In this document: in pieces, positions 42,603 through 51,422 of the stretch
Layout of the letters: each line of letters starts with the position of its first letter
Position numbering within the stretch: position 1 is the stretch's first letter
NCBI GenBank assembly: GCA_016699855.1
Contig: CP064988.1
Location: forward strand, 4,616,501-4,680,500
DNA length: 64,000 nucleotides
Reading direction: 5' to 3'
Source of the DNA: Rhodospirillales bacterium
GTDB taxonomy: Bacteria > Pseudomonadota > Alphaproteobacteria > Reyranellales > Reyranellaceae
Translations under genes and position numbers: made by a program
Notes under the pieces: generated by a model
What the model was told of the DNA's origin: nothing
The model's database searches: none
The model's input: only the letters and a program-made list of their open reading frames with translations

Positions 42603-43988
42603 CTATGCGGCGCCCCGCCGGTCCGGCAGGACGCGGAAGGCCGCGCCGGCGTGGGTCGCCTTCAGCGCCGGGCCGGCGCCGAACAGCTTGTGGCGCAGCG
42701 TTCCCGCCGCGTAGTCGCGCTTGAAGACGCCGCGCTTCTGGAGCTCGGGGACGAGCATCTCCACGACGTCGACGAAATCGCCGGGCGACACGGCGAAGGA
42801 CAGGTTGAAGCCGTCGGCGTCGCTCTCATCGATCCAGGTCTGGAGCGCGTCGGCGACGGTGGTCGGCGAGCCGACGATGACCGGCCCGCGGCCGCCGATG
42901 GCGCACCACTCCGCCATTTCACGAACCGTCCACGTCTGCGCCGGGTCGGCGGTGCTGAAGCTCTCGACCGCCGACTGCCCGGCGTTGGTCTTGACGTAGC
43001 GTAGCGCCTCGTCGGGCGCGTATCCGCTGAAGTCGATGCCGGTCCAGCCCGACATCAGCGTCAGGGCGCCCTCGTAGTTGAACCACTCCCGGTACTCGGC
43101 CGCCTTGCGCGCCGCCTCGGCGTCGGTCTCGCCCAGCAGCACCGTCTGCATGTTGAAGACCAGCGTGTCGCGAGGGTCGCGCCCTTCCGCCGCGAGCGCC
43201 TCGCGCAGACGCGACACGTAGGACTTCAGGATCGGCAGTGTCGGCGCGGCGGTGAACACGCATTCGGCGTGGCGCGCGGCGAACTGGCGGCCGCGGCTCG
43301 AGGAGCCGGCCTGGTAGATGACCGGCGTCCGCTGCGGCGACGGCTCGCCGATGTGGATGCCCGGCACGGTGTAGTGGCGGCCCGCGTGGGCGATCGGGTG
43401 GATCTTCGACGGGTCGGCGAAGACGCGGCCCTCGCGGTCGCGGCGCGCGGCGCCGTCCTCCCAGCTGCCCTCCCACAGCTTGTAGCAGACCTCCATGTAC
43501 TCGTCGGCGACGTCGTAGCGGTCGTCGTGCGCGCCCTGCGTGGCCTGCCCGAGGTTGCGCGCGCCGCTCTCGAGGTACGACGTCACGACGTTCCAGCCGA
43601 TCCGTCCCTTGGTGAGATGGTCGAGCGTCGTCATGCGGCGCGCGAACGGGTAGGGGTGCTCGAACGCCGTCGAGCAGGTGACGCCGAAGCCGAGATGCTC
43701 CGTGGCGTGCGCCATCGCCGGCACCAGCAGCGACGGGTCGTTGACGGGCGCCTGCACGCCATGGCGCAGCGCGTGCTCGGTCGTGCCGCCATAGACGTCG
43801 TACACGCCCAGCACGTCGGCCAGGAAGATGCCGTCGAAGCGCCCGCGTTCCAGCAGCTCCGCCAGCCCGACCCAGTAGTCGAGATCGGTGTAGCGGTCCG
43901 TCCGGTTGCGCGGATGGCACCACAGGCCGGGCCCCATGTGGTTCGGAGTGTTCGTCGCGAACGCGTTGAGGCGGATCGTCTTCGACAT
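42603..43988 (-). CDS. NtaA/SnaA/DszA-type flavin-dependent monooxygenase
   Basis: 461-residue FMNH2-dependent LLM-class oxygenase. It begins IRLNAFATNTPNHMGPGLW and contains RFDGIFLADVLGVYD, GRIGWNVVTSYLESGARNLG and PVIYQAGSSSRGRQFAARHAE, characteristic of the NtaA/DszA/SnaA group that attacks nitrilotriacetate, sulfones or related compounds. Start after GGAAGG. It needs a flavin reductase; none is encoded nearby. Confidence 0.9.
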   Translation of the reverse strand: MSKTIRLNAFATNTPNHMGPGLWCHPRNRTDRYTDLDYWVGLAELLERGRFDGIFLADVLGVYDVYGGTTEHALRHGVQAPVNDPSLLVPAMAHATEHLGFGVTCSTAFEHPYPFARRMTTLDHLTKGRIGWNVVTSYLESGARNLGQATQGAHDDRYDVADEYMEVCYKLWEGSWEDGAARRDREGRVFADPSKIHPIAHAGRHYTVPGIHIGEPSPQRTPVIYQAGSSSRGRQFAARHAECVFTAAPTLPILKSYVSRLREALAAEGRDPRDTLVFNMQTVLLGETDAEAARKAAEYREWFNYEGALTLMSGWTGIDFSGYAPDEALRYVKTNAGQSAVESFSTADPAQTWTVREMAEWCAIGGRGPVIVGSPTTVADALQTWIDESDADGFNLSFAVSPGDFVDVVEMLVPELQKRGVFKRDYAAGTLRHKLFGAGPALKATHAGAAFRVLPDRRGAA

Positions 43989-44011
43989 CGCCTTCCACCG
44001 ACCGTGGCGCT

Positions 44012-45604
44012 TCAGGCCGCGGCGACGTCGTGCCAGAGCCGGCGCGCGTCGGCGTCGGGATCGTCCTCGACGCGGCAGGAATCGTCGAACACCATCGTCG
44101 CGCGCCGCTCCGCCGTGTAGGCGGGCCATGCGGGAATGGCGGCGTTGTCCGGCGCTCCCGTGCGGGCGAAGGTCGTCCACGTGCGCGAGATCCGGGCGGC
44201 CAGCGACTGCGCGCCCGCCTTGCGGCCGGTGGCGCCAATCACGCCCAGCGTATCGAACACGAAGGGCACGTCCACGGAGTGCGGCGACTTCAAGCGTCCG
44301 TCGAACGCCGGCGTCTCCCAGTCGAGGCGGTACATGTGGACCGCCGCCTTGCCGCGCGCGGCCTTGCGCTCGGCCAGCATCACCGTGCGGACGTGGAAGT
44401 TCGACGCGGTCAACGCGGTGATCAAACGGTCGCTCGGCGACGCCCCGGGATCGCGCGCGCGGTAGAGCGCCAGCGCATCGTCGGTCCACGGGCCCGCAAC
44501 CGCCGCGAGCCGCGCGCGCAGATCGTCCTCGGTCACGGTGCGGTTCCATACGGAGTCGTCGGGCGCGAGGAAGATCGCGCTCTCGTCCTTGGTGTCGCCG
44601 ATCATCAGCGGCACGCCGTCCGAGATCGCGGGCGCTGCCGGATCGAAGGGGTGCGCCGGCAGGATCGCGCCGTCTACCACCGGTCCGAAATTGTAGCGGT
44701 CGAGCAAAGGAAAGCGCGGCCGCGGCAGCGTCCGCTGCGCCGGTTCGACCGCCGCCAGGAGCCGTTCCAAGGGTAGCGTCTGTAGCGCGTCGACGTCGCC
44801 GACGCCGAGCTCGAGGTGCTTCAGGACGCCGTCGGCGAGCCGTGTCGTGCGCTCGCGCTCGGCGAAGCGCACACTCGCGCCACTCTGGATGATCGCCTTG
44901 TGGAACAGGCCCCGGGCCTTCGGCATGCCGAGCAGGGCGCTGACCTTCCCGCCGCCGCCGGACTGGCCGAAGATCGTGACATTGCCGGGATCGCCGCCGA
45001 AGCGCGCGGCGTTGTCGCGCACCCATTCCAGCGCCGCGACGAGGTCGAGCAGGCCGGCGTTGCCGGACGCCGCGAATCGGTCGCCGCCGACGGTCGACAG
45101 GTCGAGATGGCCGAAGATGTTGAGGCGGTGGTTCACGGCGACGACGACCACGTCGTTGCGCCGTGCCAGATTCACGCTGTCGTAGCGCGGCGAGTTGGCC
45201 GAGCCGTACGAGAAGGCGCCGCCATGCAGCCACACCATCACCGGCCGTTTCGCCCCGTCGGGCGCCGGCGTCCAGACATGCAGCGTCAGGCAGTCCTCGC
45301 CCACCGGCAGCGTGTCGACCGGCCCCCACACCGTCGCGAGCTCCGGCCGTTGCGCCGCGGCCGGCGCCTGCGGCGAGCGGCCGCCGTAGGCGAAGCAGTC
45401 GCGCACGCCCGTCCAAGGCGCCGGCGGGCGCGGCGGCATGAACCGATTGGCGCCCGCGGTCGACGCGCCGTAAGGGATTCCCTTGAACACGTGGCAGCCG
45501 TCGACGACGAGGCCGCGAATCCTTCCGGACGCGGTCTCGACGGCCGGCGTCGGCGCGGCGTCGGCGGCATCGCTGCGCGCGGCGCCGGCTGCGGGAGTGT
45601 TCAT
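44012..45604 (-). CDS. type B carboxylesterase
   Basis: 530-residue carboxylesterase/lipase of the cholinesterase fold. It has RIRG...FKGIPYGAS, EDCLTLHVWTP, the oxyanion HGGAF, the nucleophile elbow GQSGGG (Ser215; the usual family form is GESAGG), the acid in KDESAIF and the His in SPHSVDVPFVFD. No signal peptide. It lies 23 bases upstream of the flavin monooxygenase, so it likely prepares an ester substrate for this pathway. Confidence 0.9.
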   Translation of the reverse strand: MNTPAAGAARSDAADAAPTPAVETASGRIRGLVVDGCHVFKGIPYGASTAGANRFMPPRPPAPWTGVRDCFAYGGRSPQAPAAAQRPELATVWGPVDTLPVGEDCLTLHVWTPAPDGAKRPVMVWLHGGAFSYGSANSPRYDSVNLARRNDVVVVAVNHRLNIFGHLDLSTVGGDRFAASGNAGLLDLVAALEWVRDNAARFGGDPGNVTIFGQSGGGGKVSALLGMPKARGLFHKAIIQSGASVRFAERERTTRLADGVLKHLELGVGDVDALQTLPLERLLAAVEPAQRTLPRPRFPLLDRYNFGPVVDGAILPAHPFDPAAPAISDGVPLMIGDTKDESAIFLAPDDSVWNRTVTEDDLRARLAAVAGPWTDDALALYRARDPGASPSDRLITALTASNFHVRTVMLAERKAARGKAAVHMYRLDWETPAFDGRLKSPHSVDVPFVFDTLGVIGATGRKAGAQSLAARISRTWTTFARTGAPDNAAIPAWPAYTAERRATMVFDDSCRVEDDPDADARRLWHDVAAA

Positions 45605-45662
45605 GATCGCGTTTCCCCGTGTGTCGAATCGGACGCGACCCTGCGCGCGACGCCGGTCGGCG

Positions 45663-47045
45663 TCAACGCCGCGCCCGTCCGGTGAGCCGCAGGCCGCTGG
45701 TGAGGATGCCCACGACCGCGAAGGCCGCGCCGATCAGGATCGCGACGGTCGGCGCCGCCGCCTTTGCCGCGACCAGCCCGAACACCAGCGCCACGATCGC
45801 CGCGCCGATGGTCTGCCCGGTCAACCGCGCCGTGGACATGATGCCGCCGGCGCTGCCGCTGCGGTCGCGCGGCACGCTGGACATCATCAACCGGTTGTTG
45901 GGCGTCTGGAACAGCGCGAACCCGACGCCGCACAGCGCCATGCGCCAGACGATGTCGAAGGTCGACGGCGCGGGCGGTAGCGCCGCCGTCATCAGCAGGC
46001 TTCCGGCCATCAAGGTGAGGCCGATGGCGCCGAGGATACCGGCGGGATAGCGGTCCGACAGGCGGCCGGCGATCGGCGCCGTCAGCGCGAGACCGAGTGG
46101 CCACGGCGTCATGAGCAGTCCGGTCTCGACCTGCGAGCGGCCGAGCACGTCGTGCAGGTAGAAGGGCAAGGCGACGACGGCGGCGCCCTGGGCCGTGAAG
46201 GCGCAGCTCGATGAAAACACCGACAGCGAGAAGACCGGCGCGCGGAACAGGGTCATCGGCACCATCGGCACGTCCAGCCCACGCTGTCGGCGGACGAACA
46301 GGACGGCGAACAACGCCGACGCCGCCAGCTCGGCCACGACGACCGGCGCGCCCTGGCCGTGGCCGATACCATCGATGCCGAGGATCAGCAGGCCGAACGT
46401 GGCGCCGCTCAGCGCCGCGCTGGGCAGGTCGAATTTCGCGGGTTTGGCCGCGACCTCCGGCAGAGTGCGGGTCGAGAGCGCGAGCGCGAGGATCCCGATC
46501 GGCACGCTGAAGGCGAACAGCCACGGCCACGGCGCGACCGAGAGGATGCCGGCGGCGATCGAGGGGCCCGCGGCCGACGATCCGGCGACGATCAGCGTGT
46601 TGATGCCCATGCCGCGTCCCAGCATGGCGCGCGGATAGGTGAAGCGCACCAGCGCGGCGTTGACGCTCATGATGCCGGCGGCGCCCAGTCCCTGCGCCAC
46701 GCGGGCGACGATCAACAGCGGCAGGCTGTCGACGAGCGCGCAGGCCAGCGACGCGGCCGTGAAGATGGCGAGTCCGACCTTGTAGACGCGCGCGTAGCCG
46801 AGGATGTCGCCCAGCGCCGACAGCGGCAGCAGCGCCACGGTGACGGCGATCTGGTAGGCGGTGACGATCCAGATCGCGGTCGCGGCGTCGACGCCAAGGT
46901 CGCGCGCCATCGCCGGCAGCGCCACGTTGGCGATCGCGGTGTTGAGCACGGACATCGACAGCGCCAGCGATGTCGTCGCCACCGCCCAGTGGCGGCGCGG
47001 CGTCGGCAGCCCGTCGGACGCCTCGTGCGGGGCCGGCGCCGTCAC
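45663..47045 (-). CDS. MFS transporter, DHA2/EmrB-QacA type
   Basis: 460-residue protein with about fourteen hydrophobic segments. The early loop region is LALSMSVLNTAIANVALPAMARDLGVD, and LGRGMGINTLIVAGSSAAGPSIAAGIL is the DHA2 antiporter-type motif C. Likely an exporter of drugs or metabolites. Encoded 8 bases before the 3-hydroxyisobutyrate-dehydrogenase-like gene on the same strand and 58 bases upstream of the esterase. Confidence 0.88.
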   Translation of the reverse strand: MTAPAPHEASDGLPTPRRHWAVATTSLALSMSVLNTAIANVALPAMARDLGVDAATAIWIVTAYQIAVTVALLPLSALGDILGYARVYKVGLAIFTAASLACALVDSLPLLIVARVAQGLGAAGIMSVNAALVRFTYPRAMLGRGMGINTLIVAGSSAAGPSIAAGILSVAPWPWLFAFSVPIGILALALSTRTLPEVAAKPAKFDLPSAALSGATFGLLILGIDGIGHGQGAPVVVAELAASALFAVLFVRRQRGLDVPMVPMTLFRAPVFSLSVFSSSCAFTAQGAAVVALPFYLHDVLGRSQVETGLLMTPWPLGLALTAPIAGRLSDRYPAGILGAIGLTLMAGSLLMTAALPPAPSTFDIVWRMALCGVGFALFQTPNNRLMMSSVPRDRSGSAGGIMSTARLTGQTIGAAIVALVFGLVAAKAAAPTVAILIGAAFAVVGILTSGLRLTGRARR

Positions 47046-47052
47046 GATCCGC

Positions 47053-47940
47053 TCAGCCGCGGATCTCGCGCTTCATCGCCGTCTCGTAGACGCGGACCAT
47101 GGCCGAGGTGTCGGAGCGGCCCAGCCCCATGCCGCGGGCCAGTCGCAGGAGGTTGTGCGTCTGCGCGCCCAGCGGCGCGGGCGCGCCGATCTCGTCCGCC
47201 AGCTCCAGCGCGAGGTGCATGTCCTTGTAGGCGAGGTCCATGGCGAAGGAGGGCTCGAACGTGCCCTTCAACGTGCGCTCCGCCATCGAGCGGTAGGCGT
47301 TGCTGTTGCCGCTGCTGTTGCTGATGACCTGGTGGAGCTTCACCGGGTCGATGCCGGCCATGACCCCGAGCATCAGGCCCTCGGCGCCGGCCGCCATGTT
47401 GCAGAACGCGATCATGTTGTTGACCAGCTTGGCGACGGTGCCGGAGCCGATCTCGCCCATGTGCAGCACGTTGGCGCCGAACGACTGCAGCAGCGGCAGC
47501 TGCGAGTCGAAGGCCGCCTTGTCGCCGCCGACCATGATCGCGATGGTCGCGTTCGTGGCGCCGACGACGCCGCCGGACACCGGCGCGTCGAGCATGGTGA
47601 CGCCCTTGGACCTGAGCGCCTCGGCCAGCCGCTTCACGACCGCCGGCGAGTTGGTGCTGAGGTCGAAATACACCGTGCCCGGCCGCGCGCTTTCGGCGAT
47701 GCCGCCGGCGCCCGTCACGACCGCCTCGACGTCCTTGGGCATGGGCAGCGAGGTCATCACGACGTCGGCGGTGGCGACCGCGTCGGCGACGCTGGCGGCG
47801 GCCTTGGCCCCGACCGCGACGCAGGCCTGCACGGCCGTCGGATTCATGTCGAACACCACCACCTCGTGGTTGGTCTTCTTGACGATGTTGCGGCACATCG
47901 GGCCGCCCATGCTGCCCACGCCGATGAACGCGATCTTCAT
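47053..47940 (-). CDS. NAD(P)-dependent 3-hydroxyisobutyrate dehydrogenase-like protein
   Basis: 295-residue beta-hydroxyacid dehydrogenase. It has the N-terminal GVGSMGGPM Rossmann loop, DAPVSGGVVGA near residue 120 (substrate site) and GSGTVAKLVNNM with the catalytic Lys near residue 170. Could oxidise 3-hydroxyisobutyrate, tartronate semialdehyde-type or related small acids. First gene after phaC on the minus strand and head of the catabolic run. Confidence 0.88.
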   Translation of the reverse strand: MKIAFIGVGSMGGPMCRNIVKKTNHEVVVFDMNPTAVQACVAVGAKAAASVADAVATADVVMTSLPMPKDVEAVVTGAGGIAESARPGTVYFDLSTNSPAVVKRLAEALRSKGVTMLDAPVSGGVVGATNATIAIMVGGDKAAFDSQLPLLQSFGANVLHMGEIGSGTVAKLVNNMIAFCNMAAGAEGLMLGVMAGIDPVKLHQVISNSSGNSNAYRSMAERTLKGTFEPSFAMDLAYKDMHLALELADEIGAPAPLGAQTHNLLRLARGMGLGRSDTSAMVRVYETAMKREIRG

Positions 47941-47998
47941 GCTCTGGAACTCCCTGGGATGCCGCCGGCGCGCGCCGCCTATTTGCCCGTCCGGACCT

Positions 47999-49780
47999 TC
48001 ACGTACGACCCGGCGCGTCCTCGATCGGCTTGAGGCCGCCCTTGGCGGGATCGCGCGCCGGCACCTTCGGCCCGCTCTGCGCCGACAGCCAGCGGTCCCA
48101 GTCGTGCCACCACGAGCCGGGATGCTCGGTCGCGCCGGCCTGCCACTCCTCGAGCGTCGGCGGGTTCTTCGCCGTGTCGTTGAGCCAGTGCTGGTACTTC
48201 TTCGCGCTCGGCGGATTGACGACGCCGGCGATATGGCCCGAACCGGCGAGCATGAAGCGCATCGGCCCGGAGAAGATCTGCGTCATCTTGTAGACCGAGC
48301 GCACCGGCGCGATGTGGTCCTCCTTGCCGGCCTGCACGTAGCAGGGGACCTTGATGGTGCGCAGGTCGATCGGCACGCCCTCGAGCTCGAGCGCGCCGGG
48401 CCTCACCAGCAGGTTCTTCTGGTACATGTTGCGCAGGTAGTAGCTGTGCATCGCCGCCGGCAGACGCGTCGAATCGGCGTTCCAGTAAAGCAGGTCGAAG
48501 CGCAGCGGGTCCTTGCCCATCAGGTAGTTGTTGACCACGAAAGACCAGATCAAGTCGTTGCTGCGCAGCATGTTGAACGTGGTCGCCATCTCGGCGCCGT
48601 CCATGTAGCCGCGCTTGTCGATCAGCGCCTCGATGTTCGCGATCTGCTCCTCGTCGATGAAAACCATCAGGTCGCCGGCGTCGGTGAAGTCGACCTGCGC
48701 GGTGAAGAACGTGCAGTTGGCGATCCGGTCGTCGCCCTTGGCCGCGCAGTAGGCCAGCGCGCCGGCCATCAGCGTGCCGCCTATGCAGTAGCCGATCGCC
48801 GAGACCTTGCGTTCGCCGGTCGCCTTCTCGATGGCGTCGAGCGCCGCCAGCGGGCCCTCCAGCATGTAGTCCGAGAAATCCTTATGCCGCAGCCGCTCGT
48901 CGGGGTTGACCCACGAGATGACGAACACGGTGTAGCCTTGGTCGACGGCCCACTTGATGAAGGAGTTCTCGGGTTTGAGGTCGAGGATGTAGAACTTGTT
49001 GATCCAGGGCGGCACGATCAGCAGCGGCTGCTTGTGCACCTCCGCCGTCGACGGCGCGTATTGGATCAGCTGCATCATGTCGTTCTGGAAGACGACCTTG
49101 CCCGGCGAGGTGGCGACGTTGCGACCGACCTCGAAGGCGTCCATGTCGGTCTGGCGGATCGCCAGCGAGCCGCCGCCGCGCTCGATGTCCTCGAGCACGT
49201 TCTTGAGTCCCTTCACGAGGTTCTCGCCGCCGGTCTCCACCGTGGCGCGCAGCACCGCCGGGTTGGTGGCGACGAAGTTGGTCGGCGCCATCGCGTCGAC
49301 GAACTGCTTCATGTGGAACTCGAGCTTCTTGCGCTGGTGCTCGTCGCCGCCGCCGTCCTTGGCGAGCCCGGTGAGCCAGCGCGAGGTCAGCAGATAGGAC
49401 TGCTTGATGTGGTCGAAGATCGCCTCGTCGCGCCACGCCGGGTCGGCGAAGCGCTTGTCCTTGGGCGCGTCGATGACCGGCTCGACCTTCTTGCCCATCA
49501 TGCGGTCGGTGGTGGTCTGCCACAGCCGCATGTACTCCTGCATCAGCTCCATCTGGGCCGCGACGATCTTCTGCGGGTCCGCCAGCAGGCGTTGGGTGAA
49601 CTCCATGAACGTCCCGGTCAGATTGAGCACGTCCGGCGGCGAGGCGCCGGGCGGCTGCTTGGCCTGCTTCTCGGTGAACTCCTGGAGCACGCGCTGGCTA
49701 CGCTCGGCGATGTCCTTCCACGTCTGCTGCAGGACGGCCGGATCGGGCATATGCGGGGTCGGGCCTTTGGCGTCTGACAT
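47999..49780 (-). CDS. phaC: class I poly(3-hydroxyalkanoate) synthase
   Basis: 593-residue PHA synthase. The lipase-like box is GYCIGG with nucleophile Cys332; Asp in KEDHIAP and His in GHIAGVVNPPS complete the triad; the N-terminal half has the family's PSPGKVVFQNDMMQLIQY and PPWINKFYILDL segments. GGAGGAAACGCGCC precedes the start. No phaA, phaB, phasin or phaR is present next to it. Makes storage polyester in cytoplasmic granules. Confidence 0.95.
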   Translation of the reverse strand: MSDAKGPTPHMPDPAVLQQTWKDIAERSQRVLQEFTEKQAKQPPGASPPDVLNLTGTFMEFTQRLLADPQKIVAAQMELMQEYMRLWQTTTDRMMGKKVEPVIDAPKDKRFADPAWRDEAIFDHIKQSYLLTSRWLTGLAKDGGGDEHQRKKLEFHMKQFVDAMAPTNFVATNPAVLRATVETGGENLVKGLKNVLEDIERGGGSLAIRQTDMDAFEVGRNVATSPGKVVFQNDMMQLIQYAPSTAEVHKQPLLIVPPWINKFYILDLKPENSFIKWAVDQGYTVFVISWVNPDERLRHKDFSDYMLEGPLAALDAIEKATGERKVSAIGYCIGGTLMAGALAYCAAKGDDRIANCTFFTAQVDFTDAGDLMVFIDEEQIANIEALIDKRGYMDGAEMATTFNMLRSNDLIWSFVVNNYLMGKDPLRFDLLYWNADSTRLPAAMHSYYLRNMYQKNLLVRPGALELEGVPIDLRTIKVPCYVQAGKEDHIAPVRSVYKMTQIFSGPMRFMLAGSGHIAGVVNPPSAKKYQHWLNDTAKNPPTLEEWQAGATEHPGSWWHDWDRWLSAQSGPKVPARDPAKGGLKPIEDAPGRT

Positions 49781-49813
49781 GGCGCGTTTCCTCCGAATTT
49801 CCCTTTGAATTCA

Positions 49814-49841
49814 TTGTCTTTTCGCCGGATTCTGGGATAAT
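49814..49841 (+). promoter_or_regulatory. candidate sigma-70-type promoter for the OmpA lipoprotein gene
   Basis: TTGTCT and GATAAT 16 bases apart in an AT-rich patch of the phaC/OmpA divergent region; transcription would start near 49848, leaving a leader of about 125 bases. Confidence 0.4.
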
Positions 49842-49974
49842 CCGACAAGCTGCCGTGGGCGCGGCGGAACGTGGTGGCGACGGGGCGACACTAGAAGCCC
49901 CGCCGCGCACCGTCAATTTGGTGGCGTCCGGCAGGGCTTTGTGGGAACTAGGCGCGCATTCGAGGGCTTGGCTG

Positions 49975-51318
49975 ATGATTCGCACCCGTACCGTCGCGGC
50001 TTGGATGGCGGCGCTCCTGTCGACCAGCGCGATCGTGGCGTGCGAGGAGGTGACGGGCGAGACGCGCACGACGACGCCCGAATCGACCGCCCCGTATCCC
50101 GCCGTCTCCAGCGTTCCTCCCCGTCCGCAGACCTCGACCGCCGCCGACCGCGCCATCGCCGCCGGCGAACTGGCGTCGGACCGCGATCGCGCGCGCTACG
50201 ACACGCGCGGCGGCGCCGTCGATCCGACGCGCGGATCGACCATCGGTTCGCTCGTGGCGCCGCGCGGCGGCCCGCTGTCGTCGCGCGATCCCGCCAACGA
50301 GCCCGGCGCCCGCGGCGCGTCGGTGGCGTCGGCGGCTCCGACGCCCCGGCCCGCCGCCGCGCCGCGACCGGCATCGACGAGCGTCGCTTCGGCGCCGCTA
50401 CCGGAACCGCCCGCCACCTCGTCCCAAGCCGCGTCGCCGCCGCCGCCGTCCTCGACCGTGACGGCGCAACCGCTACCGCCGCCGCCCGCGATGCCGGCGC
50501 GTCAGGCCGCCGTGGCGCCACCGCCGCCCGCACCAGCGGTAGCCACGCCGCCGTCGCCGGCGACGCCTGTGCGTCAGGCGGCGATCGCGCCGCCGGCGCC
50601 GACCGTGACCGCGCAACCTTTGCCACCGCCGCCGGCGATGCCTGCTCGTCAAGCCGCCGTCGCGCCGTCGCCCGCGCCGGTCGTAGCGGCACCGCCTCCG
50701 CCACCTCCACCGGTCGTGCGACAGGCGCCCGTGGCTGCGCCTGCGCCGCCGCAGCCCGCGACGATGGTGGCCGCGCCCGCGCCGCCACCTCCACCGGCGC
50801 CTCAGGTGGCACCGCCACCGCCATTGCCGCCGGCACCCGTGGTCGCGGCGCCGCCGCCCCCGCCGCCAATGCCGACGGTCGTCCCGCCGCCGGCGTCGCA
50901 GATGGCGAACCCCGCGACCGCGACGTCCGGCCAGACGACCTTGACGCTGTCGCCGATCGGGGGGCCGACGCAGATCGCGGTCATCCAGTTCGGCCTCGGC
51001 TCCAGCGGGTTGAGCGGCGAGGACCGCGCCGTGCTGCGCGACGTCGCGCGTATCCAGCGCCAGAACGGCGGCATGCTGCGCGTGTACGGCCACGCCGCGC
51101 AGGATATCAGCGGCACCTCGGTCGAGCGGTTGCGCGCCGGCAACCACGACGTGTCGATGCGGCGCGGCACCACCATCGCCAACGAGCTCATCCGTCTCGG
51201 CGTGCCCGCCGAGTCGATCGTCGTCGAGGCGATGGCCGATGAGGATCCGATCTACGAGACGCGCACGGCGCGTGGTCTGGCCGCCAACCGGCGAGCCGAG
51301 ATCTTCCTCGATCTCTGA
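49975..51318 (+). CDS. proline-rich OmpA-domain lipoprotein
   Basis: 447 residues. Signal peptide ending AIVAC (Cys23, lipobox). A long Ala/Pro-rich stalk (about residues 120-320) follows, then a C-terminal OmpA-like peptidoglycan-binding domain (IQFGLGSSGLSGEDRAVL, YGHAAQ, ANRRAEIFL). Likely an outer-membrane lipoprotein whose stalk spans the periplasm to bind peptidoglycan. The stalk contains a 22-residue segment present twice, identically. It is divergent from phaC. Confidence 0.85.
   Translation: MIRTRTVAAWMAALLSTSAIVACEEVTGETRTTTPESTAPYPAVSSVPPRPQTSTAADRAIAAGELASDRDRARYDTRGGAVDPTRGSTIGSLVAPRGGPLSSRDPANEPGARGASVASAAPTPRPAAAPRPASTSVASAPLPEPPATSSQAASPPPPSSTVTAQPLPPPPAMPARQAAVAPPPPAPAVATPPSPATPVRQAAIAPPAPTVTAQPLPPPPAMPARQAAVAPSPAPVVAAPPPPPPPVVRQAPVAAPAPPQPATMVAAPAPPPPPAPQVAPPPPLPPAPVVAAPPPPPPMPTVVPPPASQMANPATATSGQTTLTLSPIGGPTQIAVIQFGLGSSGLSGEDRAVLRDVARIQRQNGGMLRVYGHAAQDISGTSVERLRAGNHDVSMRRGTTIANELIRLGVPAESIVVEAMADEDPIYETRTARGLAANRRAEIFLDL
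50455..50667 (+). repeat. duplicated segment in OmpA lipoprotein stalk
   Basis: The peptide starting TVTAQPLPPPPAMPARQ and ending AAVAP occurs at 50455-50520 and 50602-50667, 147 bases apart. Roughly half of the codons differ synonymously between copies, while the peptide is identical. Confidence 0.75.
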
Positions 51319-51422
51319 CGACCGGAACGACGCATCAACGCGGGCTCCGGTCTCCCTCGGACCGGCAGACGCATCGACTCAGCCCCCGCCGCCACCGGCG
51401 GCCATCGAGAAGGCGGAACGCC

